A DNA stretch of 64,000 bases from GCA-2683135 sp964507445 (GTDB taxonomy: Bacteria > Planctomycetota > GCA-002687715): assembly GCA_964507445.1 (NCBI GenBank), contig CAZDQF010000023.1:9750-73749 (forward strand), read 5' to 3'. Of this stretch, positions 41,582 through 49,827 are shown piece after piece. A model generated the notes under the pieces. The model was not told where the DNA came from, did no database searches, and saw only the letters and a list, made by a program, of their open reading frames with translations. Position numbers and translations under genes: made by a program. Positions within the stretch are counted from its first letter, which is position 1. Each line of letters starts with the position of its first letter.

Positions 41582-42768
41582 CTCCGTGCCCCCATCAGCC
41601 GCCGCCGCTCAGCCGTCCAGCGAAAGGCCGACACGTTGACCTCCTGTGGCCATCCCTGCGCCGCCGCGGGGATGACGCCGTCCCTCACCTCCCCGGAGGC
41701 CACCAGGAGCCCCGCCGGGACCAGCTCCTGTCCGCCGGCGGTCAGCGCCATGAGCGGCCCGTCCGGAAGCGGCTCCGCGAGCTCAAGCAGCCTCAACCGT
41801 CCCCGCCCCAAGCCCACGAGCCGTCCCCTGGCCTCGCCCCCACCACGCCCCACGAGCGTGACCGAGACGGCGACCCCGGGATCGGTGACGCCGGCCACCA
41901 TGGCGCCGCCGAAGGTCACGGAGAGGACGCGTCCCAGATAACGACCACCCCCGTGAACCGCGCAGCCTGGCACGACGTCATCAAGCGCAGCGCCGGAGAT
42001 CAGGGCTCCCCTGAGCCTGCCTGCCCCCGCGAGGACCAGCTCGAAGGGGTGCTCCTCGAACATGGGCCCGACATCCCCGACGGCGCCCTCAACCCGCACC
42101 GCGGTCAGTCCATCGGGACGGGCCAGCAAGCGCACGGACGGCCGCAACCCCTCACCCACCACCTCACCCACCGGCCAGGCAGGAGAGTCCTCCTGAAAGC
42201 GCAGCGTCCGAAGCTCGTCACCGACCCGAAAGGCGCGCGGCAGATGAGCGGTGGTGACCAGGGCGACGCCCGCTCCATCTCCCCGCAGCACGCCCACCAG
42301 GCGCTCCACGTGACCGGGCAGCTCTCGGCGCACCGCGGTCCTGCTCAGCTCGACGGGCACCTGGACCCCCTCGGCGGAGAGCAGTCGAACCCGGGCGAGG
42401 TGGGTGGTCACCTTGTCCACCACTCCGAGACACCCGGATGGCGTCAGCACTCGAGCCCCGACCGTCACGCCGCACGTCGCGCCGCCCCCGAGGATCAACC
42501 ACCCCCGCCGCGGGTCGTAGTCGAACACCGGCATCAAGGGCCCCGCCGTCAACGACGGCCACGGGGTCGGTTCACGGGTCGTGGGGAGTGACCAGGGAGC
42601 CGGCCCGGTCTCCGCAGAGGACGCGGAGGATCCGGATATGGGCGCGGCCACCGCCCTCAAGAGGGGCAACCGGATGGACTCCACCACGCTCGGCAGGAGG
42701 AACTGAAGGGCGAGCAGGCCGACCAGCAGCGACGGCGTCTTGAGCGGGTCGGGCAGGCGCACCCGCAT
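41578..42768 (-). CDS. mreC: Rod-shape-determining protein MreC
   Basis: 396 residues, somewhat longer than the usual 280-330. There is one N-terminal membrane segment (LLVGLLALQFLLPSVVE) and no obvious long coiled coil. The beta-barrel domain follows, with MreC-like features GGATCGVTVGARVLTPSGC, LGVVDKVTTHLARVRLLS, and later GAALDDVVPGCAVHGGGRYL, GRVLSVTFGG. It scaffolds PBP2-RodA activity in the periplasm. It lies 4 nt after mreB. The extra length is at the C terminus, ending with about 70 residues I cannot assign. Confidence 0.85.
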   Translation of the reverse strand: MRVRLPDPLKTPSLLVGLLALQFLLPSVVESIRLPLLRAVAAPISGSSASSAETGPAPWSLPTTREPTPWPSLTAGPLMPVFDYDPRRGWLILGGGATCGVTVGARVLTPSGCLGVVDKVTTHLARVRLLSAEGVQVPVELSRTAVRRELPGHVERLVGVLRGDGAGVALVTTAHLPRAFRVGDELRTLRFQEDSPAWPVGEVVGEGLRPSVRLLARPDGLTAVRVEGAVGDVGPMFEEHPFELVLAGAGRLRGALISGAALDDVVPGCAVHGGGRYLGRVLSVTFGGAMVAGVTDPGVAVSVTLVGRGGGEARGRLVGLGRGRLRLLELAEPLPDGPLMALTAGGQELVPAGLLVASGEVRDGVIPAAAQGWPQEVNVSAFRWTAERRRLMGARR

Positions 42769-42772
42769 GCGG

Positions 42773-43828
42773 TCAGACGTCCTCTGCGGTCTCGAGGATC
42801 TGCTTCAACAGGTCCAGGTTGTCCAGGATCGTGCCGGTCCCACGGGCGACCGCTGTCAACGGCTCCTCCGCTACGGACACGGGCACATCCACCGCCGATT
42901 GGATCCGCTTGTCCAGGCCGCGGAGGAGCGCGCCGCCGCCGCACAGGGAGATCCCGGAGTCCACCAGGTCGGCGGCCAGCTCCGGCTCGGTCTTCTCGAG
43001 GGTGCGGCGCACCGCCTGGATGATGGCCTCCACGGGACCCAGCAACGCCTCTCGAATCTCCTCGGAGTTGATGGTGGCCGGCCGCGGCAGGCCGCTCTTG
43101 GCGTGACGCCCCTTGACCGTGAGCTGGAGCTCCTGCTCCAGGGGCCAGGCCGATCCCACTGCGATCTTGATCCGCTCCGCCGCCTGGGGGCCGATGAGGA
43201 GCTGATACTCCCGCTTCATGAAGCTGGTGATGGCCTCGTCCATCTCGTCGCCGGCGACACGAATGCTCTGGGATTCGACGACGCCGGCGAGCGCCAGCAC
43301 CGCCACCTCCGTCGTGCCGCCCCCGATGTCCACCACCATGGAGGCGGTGGGTTCCTGGATCGGCATGCCGAGGCCGATGCCTGCGGCCATGGGCTCCTCG
43401 ATGAGGAACACCCGCCTGGCGCCGGCACGTTCAGCCGAGTGGATGACAGCCTGCTTCTCTACCTGGGTGATCCCTGACGGGATGGCGATGACCACCTGGG
43501 GGTTCGCGAACTTGCGGTTGCCCTGGACGCGCCGGATGAAGTAGCGCAGCATCGCCTCGCAGATCTCGAAGTCGGCGATGACCCCGTCTCGCATGGGTCG
43601 CGTGGCGCGGATGTTGCCGGGCGTCTTGCCGAGCATCTCCTTGGCCCTGTCGCCCACCGCCATGCCGCCGAGGAGCACCGTGTTGCTCCCCTTCCTGACC
43701 GCCACCACGGACGGCTCGGAAAGGATGACTCCGCGACCCGGGATGCACACCAACGTGTTGGCCGTCCCGAGGTCGATCCCCATATCGACCGAGAACATGC
43801 CGGCGACACGATCGATCAGCTTGAACAT
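42773..43828 (-). CDS. mreB: Rod-shape-determining actin homologue MreB
   Basis: 351 residues with all actin-fold motifs: phosphate 1 MGIDLGTANTLVCIPGRG, KEMLGKTPGNIRATRPMRDG, FANPQVVIAIPSGITQVEKQ, IEEPMAAGIGLGMPIQEPTA, phosphate 2 MVVDIGGGTTEVAVL, and the adenosine motif SLCGGGALLRGLD. It forms membrane-bound filaments that orient side-wall synthesis. The ATG has GGAGG 8 nt upstream. First gene of the shape operon; a 285-bp non-coding region precedes it. Confidence 0.97.
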   Translation of the reverse strand: MFKLIDRVAGMFSVDMGIDLGTANTLVCIPGRGVILSEPSVVAVRKGSNTVLLGGMAVGDRAKEMLGKTPGNIRATRPMRDGVIADFEICEAMLRYFIRRVQGNRKFANPQVVIAIPSGITQVEKQAVIHSAERAGARRVFLIEEPMAAGIGLGMPIQEPTASMVVDIGGGTTEVAVLALAGVVESQSIRVAGDEMDEAITSFMKREYQLLIGPQAAERIKIAVGSAWPLEQELQLTVKGRHAKSGLPRPATINSEEIREALLGPVEAIIQAVRRTLEKTEPELAADLVDSGISLCGGGALLRGLDKRIQSAVDVPVSVAEEPLTAVARGTGTILDNLDLLKQILETAEDV

Positions 43829-44113
43829 GGGCCGCTCCTCCCCGTCGTTGCAATCCCAAAAGCCAAGGCGAGGCTGCCCTCAGCCTCCCCACTACGTTCA
43901 CGATGTGCTGGTTTGCCTGACGCGCACTTCCCCGCCCGAGGAAGACTACTCAAGTCCGGACGACAGTTGTCCGTACCCGAGCCACCAACGGCAACCCGCC
44001 CCGGAGGAAAGACCTCAGAGGCGGGAAAAGTGTATCAGAGTCTCGGTATAGCCGCCGGAAGGCGGACGGCCAGGGGGGAGCGGGATGCGCCCACCAACTC
44101 CCCCACGCCGGGA
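43829..44113. other. Intergenic region upstream of mreB
   Basis: 285 bp without a supported gene. It must contain the promoter of the minus-strand shape operon, and the end of the 58-residue membrane-protein transcript enters from the other side. I could not identify a -35/-10 pair of the quality seen elsewhere in the window. Confidence 0.4.
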
Positions 44114-44290
44114 TCAGGCGAAGGGCCCGACCCCGAACCACTTGCCGAGCGCCATCTCCATCATCACCCAGCCCAAGGCGAGCGCCACCGTGGTGACGAT
44201 GACCAGGCCGGAGGTGAGGGCACGGGCGTTGTCGTCGTCGGACTCGAGCAGTTCGACGTCCTCGAGGACGTCCATGTCTTGATCAGCCAT
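44114..44290 (-). CDS. Small acidic single-span membrane protein
   Basis: 58 residues from the ATG at 44290, with GGAG 6 nt upstream. The first 22 residues are very acidic (MADQDMDVLEDVELLESDDD). One membrane segment follows (about 26-46, ALTSGLVIVTTVALALGWVM) and then a short tail, GKWFGVGPFA. It starts 22 nt after the stop of the coiled-coil protein gene, on the same strand, so the two are likely one operon. I know no family for it. A partner role for the coiled-coil protein is inference. Confidence 0.65.
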   Translation of the reverse strand: MADQDMDVLEDVELLESDDDNARALTSGLVIVTTVALALGWVMMEMALGKWFGVGPFA

Positions 44291-44312
44291 CTTGGACTCC
44301 TGAGCCGTCGCT

Positions 44313-45164
44313 CTAGTTGAGGGTGTTGGTGACGCGGTCACCGACCATGACCATCTGCCCGTCCGCCACGATCGTGAGCAGACCCGCGGACTGGTTGTCG
44401 AAGACGGTGTCCACGCGCATGCGACCGATGTAGGAGGACCCGCGCACGACGTCGAACACGGCGCCGCGCACCATACCCTTGGCCTTGCCGATGTTGATCT
44501 GGACAAGCTTCAGGTTGTTGTCGGCGTTGACCACGTGCCCGGACAGCGGCGGCATCATCTCGATCTTCTCGAAGTCCACGCCCTTCGACTTGGCGTAGGC
44601 GATCATCATGTCCTTCTGAGCGCCGGCTTCCTTCTGAGCAGCGATCATCTTCTCCTGCTCGTGGATGGTGGCCTTGTGGTCTTCGATCTGCTTGTCCGCC
44701 GTCTCCTTGGCGGCCACGGCATCGGCGGCCTCCTTGGTCTTGGAGCGGTTCTCCGCGGCCAAGGCGTCGTTCTGCGAACGCAGACCGTTGTTGGCCTTCT
44801 GGAGCTCCTGGACCGAGGTGGCGTGCTCGCCGTTGGTCTGGATCAGGCGAGCGTTCTCGCCGGTCAGGTTGCTCTTGTCAGAGTTCAGGGACTTGATCTG
44901 GGTGTCCTGAGCGGTGACGGTCCCCGTCAACGTGCCCTTCTGCTCGGTGAGGGTCGAGACCTGTGACTTGAGCCGGTCGATCTCGTTGTCCTTTTCCGTG
45001 ACCTGGGCGCGATGATCCTCGTTGGCCTTCTCGTGGGCCGTCTGTTCGGCCTCGAGCTGACCCTTGTAGTCGTTGTTGAGCGCGAGGAACGTCGCGGCCG
45101 CGAAGAGGAATCCTGCCGAGATCAGCAGGTTCAGCACGACGAAGACGCGTGCGACTTGACTCAT
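44313..45164 (-). CDS. Membrane-anchored coiled-coil protein, function unknown
   Basis: 283 residues from an ATG with AGGGAG 6 nt upstream. One N-terminal membrane anchor (VARVFVVLNLLISAGFLFAA) is followed by a long coiled coil (about 30-200, ANEDHRAQVTEKDNEIDRLK onward). The C-terminal beta module is about 75 residues (LSGHVVNADNNLKLVQINIG, MVRGAVFDVVRG, GRMRVDTVFDNQSAG, MVMVGDRVTNTLN). The same anchor, coil and beta-module order occurs in the gene at 14201-15448, which adds a BRCT-like end. The coil is probably a periplasmic spacer holding the beta module away from the membrane. A near-consensus promoter precedes it. Confidence 0.72.
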   Translation of the reverse strand: MSQVARVFVVLNLLISAGFLFAAATFLALNNDYKGQLEAEQTAHEKANEDHRAQVTEKDNEIDRLKSQVSTLTEQKGTLTGTVTAQDTQIKSLNSDKSNLTGENARLIQTNGEHATSVQELQKANNGLRSQNDALAAENRSKTKEAADAVAAKETADKQIEDHKATIHEQEKMIAAQKEAGAQKDMMIAYAKSKGVDFEKIEMMPPLSGHVVNADNNLKLVQINIGKAKGMVRGAVFDVVRGSSYIGRMRVDTVFDNQSAGLLTIVADGQMVMVGDRVTNTLN

Positions 45165-45283
45165 GGGTTCTCCCTTTCCAACTGTTGTGGGCCGCCCCGC
45201 GAAGGGAGCCGCCCAGGCGCCGAACGCACGCCGACCTGTGGGCGCAACGGTCCGGCAAGGCGCATCTCTTTTCCGGAGGCGCG

Positions 45284-45311
45284 ATTGTAGGAGGGTCGGA
45301 TTCAGTGTCAA
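45284..45311 (-). promoter_or_regulatory. Near-consensus sigma-70 promoter
   Basis: Minus-strand -35 TTGACA (45306-45311, perfect) and -10 TACAAT (45284-45289, one change from consensus) with a 16-nt spacer. Transcription would start near 45277, giving a leader of about 110 nt for the coiled-coil protein gene. It is the best promoter match I found in the window and suggests constitutive, strong expression. Confidence 0.75.
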
Positions 45312-45380
45312 GGAACCCCCGCCAGAGGAATCCCCGTCCGAAAGGAGGCCCCCAAACCCTGCGGGTCGGGGGACTTGGGA

Positions 45381-46916
45381 TCAAGCCCTCGAGAATCGGC
45401 GACGGAGGGCGGTCCAACCCACGAGAATCAGCAGGCTGAGAGGCAGCAGAGCCGGCAGGAGATCCCCTGCCCGTACCCACGCCGTCTGCCCCGAATCCAG
45501 GCGAACCCGGTCCACCAGCAGCCCCGCCACCGCCTTGCGGTCGCCCTCCACCTCCACCGTGTGGCGATACCGACCGAACGGGTCCACGGAGGTGCTGATG
45601 CCCGTGTTGGACACCCGGAACACGCTACGCCCCGACTCCACGGCCCGGAAACGCGTGGCCACGTGGACCAGATCCTGCTCCTGGCTCTCGCCGTACCAAC
45701 CGTCGTTGGAGATGTTGACGATGAAGTCCGGATCGTGCTCGAGCATGAGGCCGCGGAACTCCCCCGGGAACACCATCTCGTAACAGATGTTGAGCCCGAA
45801 CCGTGTCGGCCTCGGCCCCGCCGCCAACTCACAGACGACGAACCGATCGCCGGGGACCATGTCGGGCTCGTAACCTCCCTGCTCAACGACCTGACGGCTG
45901 AACCAAGCGCGGGCCGGCAGCCACGCGGGGACGTGCTCCCCGAGCGGGACCAGGACCCGCTTCGCGTAACGCGCCACCGGCGCTCCTTCGACGACAACGG
46001 TCGCCACGTTCTGATGGTCGCCTGCCTCCGTCACCAGGTCATGACCGAGGACGGTCCCCTGGCCACGCCCGCTCGGTAACCAGCCCCCCCAGGCAGGCAG
46101 CTCGAGCACTCGGGACAGCGGCACGTCCGGACGGATACCGATGAAGGAGGTCTCGGCGAAGACCAGCAGGTCCGCGTCGAGCTCAGGTGACCGGCCCGCG
46201 TAGAGCTGCCGTTGGCGTTCCCAGGTGACCCTGCGGGGGACCCGTTCCTTGGCGCCCTGCTCGATGTTCCCCTGAACCCCCAGCACCAACGGTCCCTCCT
46301 CCAGTTCGTTGCCCAGCCTCGCGGCCCCACCCACGTGCAGGGTCCCCACGACCGCGGCGGCCACGACCGCACCGACCAGCGAACCACGGTCCCTGGGCCG
46401 CAACAGCAAGGCCGCGATCGCGGCGTTGACCAGGAGCACCGCCCAGGACAACAAGTGGACCCGGAAGATCGCGGCGGACTGGACGCCCTCCACCCACCGC
46501 CACTGGGAGTAGCCGACGCTGGACCAGGTCAAGCCCAGGAACTGGTCGCGCAACAGCTCGCAGGAGACGATCGCGAGGGGATAGACGACGACTCCGCGCA
46601 TGCCGAGCCCGTAGACACATCGGTCACAGATCCACCCGCACAACCACACGAACGGGAGCCCCAGGAGCGGGATGGCCCAGACCGCCGGCGGCGCCACGGC
46701 CCCGATCCACTGGAGCATGTACGCCAGGTGCAGGTAGTAGGCAGCCATCAGGGCCCGCGCCGTGCCGCGGCGCCGGGTCTTCTCGTGATAGGCCATCCAA
46801 GGCACGAAGGCGACCCAGGCGAGAGGCCACAGGTCGAGAGGATGGAAGGCCGCCGACACCAATCCGAGGGTCGCCACCGCGACCAGAATGTGGGTCAACA
46901 CCGAGGAGCGGGTCAT
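45381..46916 (-). CDS. lnt: Apolipoprotein N-acyltransferase
   Basis: 511 residues. Six or so membrane segments fill the first 210 residues (AFHPLDLWPLAWVAFVPWMA, RDQFLGLTWSSVGYSQWRW). A periplasmic carbon-nitrogen-hydrolase domain follows with the catalytic triad: E in LLVFAETSFIG, K in YAKRVLVPLGEHVP, and C in GLNICYEMVFPGEFRGL. A last membrane segment ends the protein. It adds the third acyl chain to lipoproteins, matching the several lipoproteins in this window. It begins 1 nt after the radical SAM gene and should be cotranscribed with it. Confidence 0.94.
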   Translation of the reverse strand: MTRSSVLTHILVAVATLGLVSAAFHPLDLWPLAWVAFVPWMAYHEKTRRRGTARALMAAYYLHLAYMLQWIGAVAPPAVWAIPLLGLPFVWLCGWICDRCVYGLGMRGVVVYPLAIVSCELLRDQFLGLTWSSVGYSQWRWVEGVQSAAIFRVHLLSWAVLLVNAAIAALLLRPRDRGSLVGAVVAAAVVGTLHVGGAARLGNELEEGPLVLGVQGNIEQGAKERVPRRVTWERQRQLYAGRSPELDADLLVFAETSFIGIRPDVPLSRVLELPAWGGWLPSGRGQGTVLGHDLVTEAGDHQNVATVVVEGAPVARYAKRVLVPLGEHVPAWLPARAWFSRQVVEQGGYEPDMVPGDRFVVCELAAGPRPTRFGLNICYEMVFPGEFRGLMLEHDPDFIVNISNDGWYGESQEQDLVHVATRFRAVESGRSVFRVSNTGISTSVDPFGRYRHTVEVEGDRKAVAGLLVDRVRLDSGQTAWVRAGDLLPALLPLSLLILVGWTALRRRFSRA

Positions 46917-46917
46917 G

Positions 46918-48246
46918 TCAGGACGGGCTGGGGGCGTCCCCGTGCTGCCGGATGACGTCCATGAACGAGCTCACGCTGAACACCGCGTTGCCGATACCGG
47001 GTTCGCCGTAGCCGGGGGGCGGGGCCAACCCGTGGCGTTCATGGGTATCCCGCCACAACGCCAGCAAGCCGACGTGGTAGCGGAGCGACGCCGGCCCCGC
47101 GGAGCCGAGACCGGAGAGCGGCTCAGGGCACCAGGTGGTGAACCTGGGGACGATGCCGCGGGACATGAAGTGATCGAGCCCCTCACCGGTGGACCGCCAG
47201 GCCTCCTCCTCCGTGCGGAAGCCGAAGGGACGAGCCATCTCGATGCCGCCGACGAAGTTCGGGATGACCCGCTCTGGACCGAAGATCTCCGCCGCGTCCA
47301 GGATCCGCCGGATCCACGTGTCGCGGCCGACGAACCGCGCCTTGCCCGGGCAGATGCGCTCGAAGAGCTCGGGATCCCAGATCTCGTAGTTCGGGTGGTA
47401 GATCTGGATGCCGGCGTCTCGGATCGCCGCCACGTCCTCCGCGGGCAGCGCCTGCACCACCATCTTGCCGGTCCACCGACCGGGGAACCGCTCCTCGATG
47501 GCGCGCGCATACTCGATGTAGAACTCCGCCTCGCTCTTGCCCTCGAGCTGCGAGGTGACGCTGCCGCCCGTGAGGGTGTACGCCTCTGCCCTGGCGCCGG
47601 ACGCCACCACCAGATCCAGGGCCTTGAGCAGGCGCTCCACCGGCTTCACCGCGTGATAGGGCCGGCCGAGGGCGCGCTGCTGCTTGAAGTTCCGGTTGAT
47701 GTCACAGAACTGGCACTCCTCCTCCTTGCCGAAGTACTGACACATGCGGAAGACCGTCAGGTAGAGCAGGTAGCCCCACTCGATGGACGGAGCCACTTCG
47801 GTGATGGGGGTCCCATCGTCGAGCACCTCGCCGTAGTAAGGCGGGGTGGGAGAGAACGACACTCCGGCCAGGGCCTCTCCTTCGCACACCAACTGCGGTC
47901 GGCCCTCATCGTCGAGGCTCACCCGGTAGGGGCTGTCCGGGTTCAGTCGGACGGAGACGATGACCCGGCGGAACCCCCAGGGGCCGCCCTCCAGGGCGAT
48001 CTCCTCGGGGGCGTCCTCCCGGGCTCCGTCGTCCGGCATGTCCTCCAACGGACGGTGATCGAACGAGAAGATGAAGTAGGACTTCCGCGCGAACGCGTGG
48101 CCGGTTCGAAGGGCCTCCGGATCAAACCAGACACCCCGCCGAAGGCAGTCCTCCTTGACCACCACCTCGCGAGGCAGGTCCGGGAACTCCCGGGCCACCG
48201 CGTCCACCTGATGGAGGACCGAGCCTTCAGGGTGATCGATCGCCAT
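46918..48246 (-). CDS. Radical SAM protein with atypical cysteine spacing
   Basis: 442 residues. The likely [4Fe-4S] site is MCQYFGKEEECQFCDINRN at about residue 168, a C-x8-C-x2-C arrangement instead of C-x3-C-x2-C. TIM-barrel features follow: AYTLTGGSVTSQLEGKSEAE, MVVQALPAEDVAAIRDAGIQ, IYHPNYEIWDPELFERICPG and IPNFVGGIEMARPFGF. The N-terminal 140 residues are unassigned. The longer cysteine spacing is found in some uncharacterised radical SAM groups, so I give no reaction. Cotranscription with lnt is suggested by the 1-nt gap, but a functional link is not known. Confidence 0.78.
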   Translation of the reverse strand: MAIDHPEGSVLHQVDAVAREFPDLPREVVVKEDCLRRGVWFDPEALRTGHAFARKSYFIFSFDHRPLEDMPDDGAREDAPEEIALEGGPWGFRRVIVSVRLNPDSPYRVSLDDEGRPQLVCEGEALAGVSFSPTPPYYGEVLDDGTPITEVAPSIEWGYLLYLTVFRMCQYFGKEEECQFCDINRNFKQQRALGRPYHAVKPVERLLKALDLVVASGARAEAYTLTGGSVTSQLEGKSEAEFYIEYARAIEERFPGRWTGKMVVQALPAEDVAAIRDAGIQIYHPNYEIWDPELFERICPGKARFVGRDTWIRRILDAAEIFGPERVIPNFVGGIEMARPFGFRTEEEAWRSTGEGLDHFMSRGIVPRFTTWCPEPLSGLGSAGPASLRYHVGLLALWRDTHERHGLAPPPGYGEPGIGNAVFSVSSFMDVIRQHGDAPSPS

Positions 48247-48382
48247 GGGTCACATTGTGGCACCCCCGGACACCGTCCCCAACCGGATCGGCTGACCCCT
48301 GAGGACCGGCGGCTGACCCCAGGACGGTGGAATCAGGGCTCGGACATCGGAGAATCTCAGGATAATGCTACGAATGTGGGGT

Positions 48383-48397
48383 GGCTCCGCGGGAGCC
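48383..48397 (+). other. Small hairpin in leader of efflux operon
   Basis: GGCTCC-GCG-GGAGCC is a 6-bp stem, 33 nt before the adaptor TTG start. A possible -10 (ATAATG, 48362-48367) lies just upstream without a convincing -35. Its role could be leader structure or an operator; low confidence. Confidence 0.3.
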
Positions 48398-48429
48398 GCC
48401 CGCCGTATGCGGCCCAGGACCAGACCGAC

Positions 48430-49827
48430 TTGAGAGCCTCCACGACCATCACCTCGCTGATCGCTGTCCTTCTGCTCTGCGCCTGCCAACGGGGGGACGG
48501 GGCCGCGGCGGACAAGTCCAACGACGACGCGCCCAGGGCGCCCCTCGTCCGCGCCACGCAGCCCCAACTCCGCTCCATGGAGCGGCGCCTGCCCATGACC
48601 GCCAAGATGACCCCCCTGCTGGAAGCGGAGGTGGTGGCGAAGGTGCAGGGGATCCGCGTCCTCGACCTGCACATGGACGTGGGCGACGAGGTCAAGAAGG
48701 GGCAGCTGCTCGCGAGCCTGGAGACCGTCGAGCTGGAGCACGCCCTGGAGACCGCCAGGGGAACCCTGGCGGAGGCGCGGGCGAAGATGGACGAGGGCGC
48801 CCTCACCATCACCGAGCTGCGGGCCGAGTCCCTGGCCCACAAGCGCACCGTCGCGCGAAAGAAGCAGGTCTGGGAGCGGCTCAAGAGTCAGCCGCGAGGG
48901 GTGGCGCAGGACGACGTGGACGCGGCGCACCACGACTACGATACGGAGGTGGCGCGCCAGGCCCGTTACGCCATCCAGATCCAGAAGGCGCAAGCCGCTC
49001 GCAACACCGCCGACCGCGCCCGCAAGACCGCGGAGTTGGGCGTCGAGAAGGCCGAGCGGGACCTGGCCTCGGCGAAGGTCACCGCTCCCATCGATGGGAT
49101 CGTCACGGAGCGCATGGCGCAGGTAGGACAGGTCACCAGCACCGCCCAGCCCATGTACCGACTGTATGACCCGTCACGGCTGGTGGCGCGGACCAAGCTG
49201 GCCCAGCACCACCTGCGACACGTGCGTCAGCAGCAGACCGTCCGTTTCCAGGGCGACGCCTACCCCGGGATCACGTTCATCGCCACGGTCGACCTGATCG
49301 AACCGCGGGTGGACGAGAACAACGCCATGGTGGCGGTGCGCCTGAAGCTGGACCCGATCCGTACCCTGGCCGACGAGGTCAACGCACGGGCGCTCCAGCA
49401 GCCCGCCTACGCCGAACTGCGGCGCCTGCTGGAGGCGAAGCGCACCCTCCGCCCGGGGATGTTCGTCTCCGGGCAGATCGTCCTGGAGACCCGTGAAGAC
49501 GTGGTCACGATCCCGCGCAAGGCCATCTCCCACCTGCGAGGACAGCCCTTCGTCTACGTCATCCGACGCGCCGCTGCTTCGGCGCCCGAAGCAGCGGACG
49601 CCACAGGATTCGTCGTGAATCGACTGTACTTCCGCGAGGGCTTGTCTGACGAGGGGCACGTGGAGTTCGTCCCGTTGTCATCGACCAAGAAGCTCACCAC
49701 GGATGACGAGATCGTCCTGGTCGGACAGGATCGGCTGAAGGACGGAGACCCCGTTCGCGTCGAAGGGAGCGAGGCGCAGGCGGGGACGGACGAGGGGCAT
49801 GCCGACGCAGCCGGCAACGGGAGATAA
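48430..49827 (+). CDS. RND efflux periplasmic adaptor (membrane fusion protein), lipoprotein
   Basis: 465 residues from the TTG at 48430, the only start that gives a signal. It begins MRASTTITSLIAVLLLCAC, a lipobox placing the lipidated cysteine at residue 19. The adaptor layout is clear: lipoyl half (VVAKVQGIRVLDLHMDVGDE, VKKGQLLASL), alpha-helical hairpin of about 110 residues, second lipoyl half (VTAPIDGIVTERMAQVGQVT), beta-barrel (LVARTKLAQHHLRHVRQQQT) and membrane-proximal domain. It links inner-membrane permeases to an outer-membrane channel; no TolC-type gene is in the window. Its last 29 nt overlap the first permease gene. Confidence 0.88.
   Translation: MRASTTITSLIAVLLLCACQRGDGAAADKSNDDAPRAPLVRATQPQLRSMERRLPMTAKMTPLLEAEVVAKVQGIRVLDLHMDVGDEVKKGQLLASLETVELEHALETARGTLAEARAKMDEGALTITELRAESLAHKRTVARKKQVWERLKSQPRGVAQDDVDAAHHDYDTEVARQARYAIQIQKAQAARNTADRARKTAELGVEKAERDLASAKVTAPIDGIVTERMAQVGQVTSTAQPMYRLYDPSRLVARTKLAQHHLRHVRQQQTVRFQGDAYPGITFIATVDLIEPRVDENNAMVAVRLKLDPIRTLADEVNARALQQPAYAELRRLLEAKRTLRPGMFVSGQIVLETREDVVTIPRKAISHLRGQPFVYVIRRAAASAPEAADATGFVVNRLYFREGLSDEGHVEFVPLSSTKKLTTDDEIVLVGQDRLKDGDPVRVEGSEAQAGTDEGHADAAGNGR

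Noticed and set aside
46888..48429. Plus-strand open frame extending the RND adaptor by 514 residues
   Set aside because: It is antisense to the radical SAM gene, and the lipoprotein signal sequence begins exactly at the TTG at 48430.
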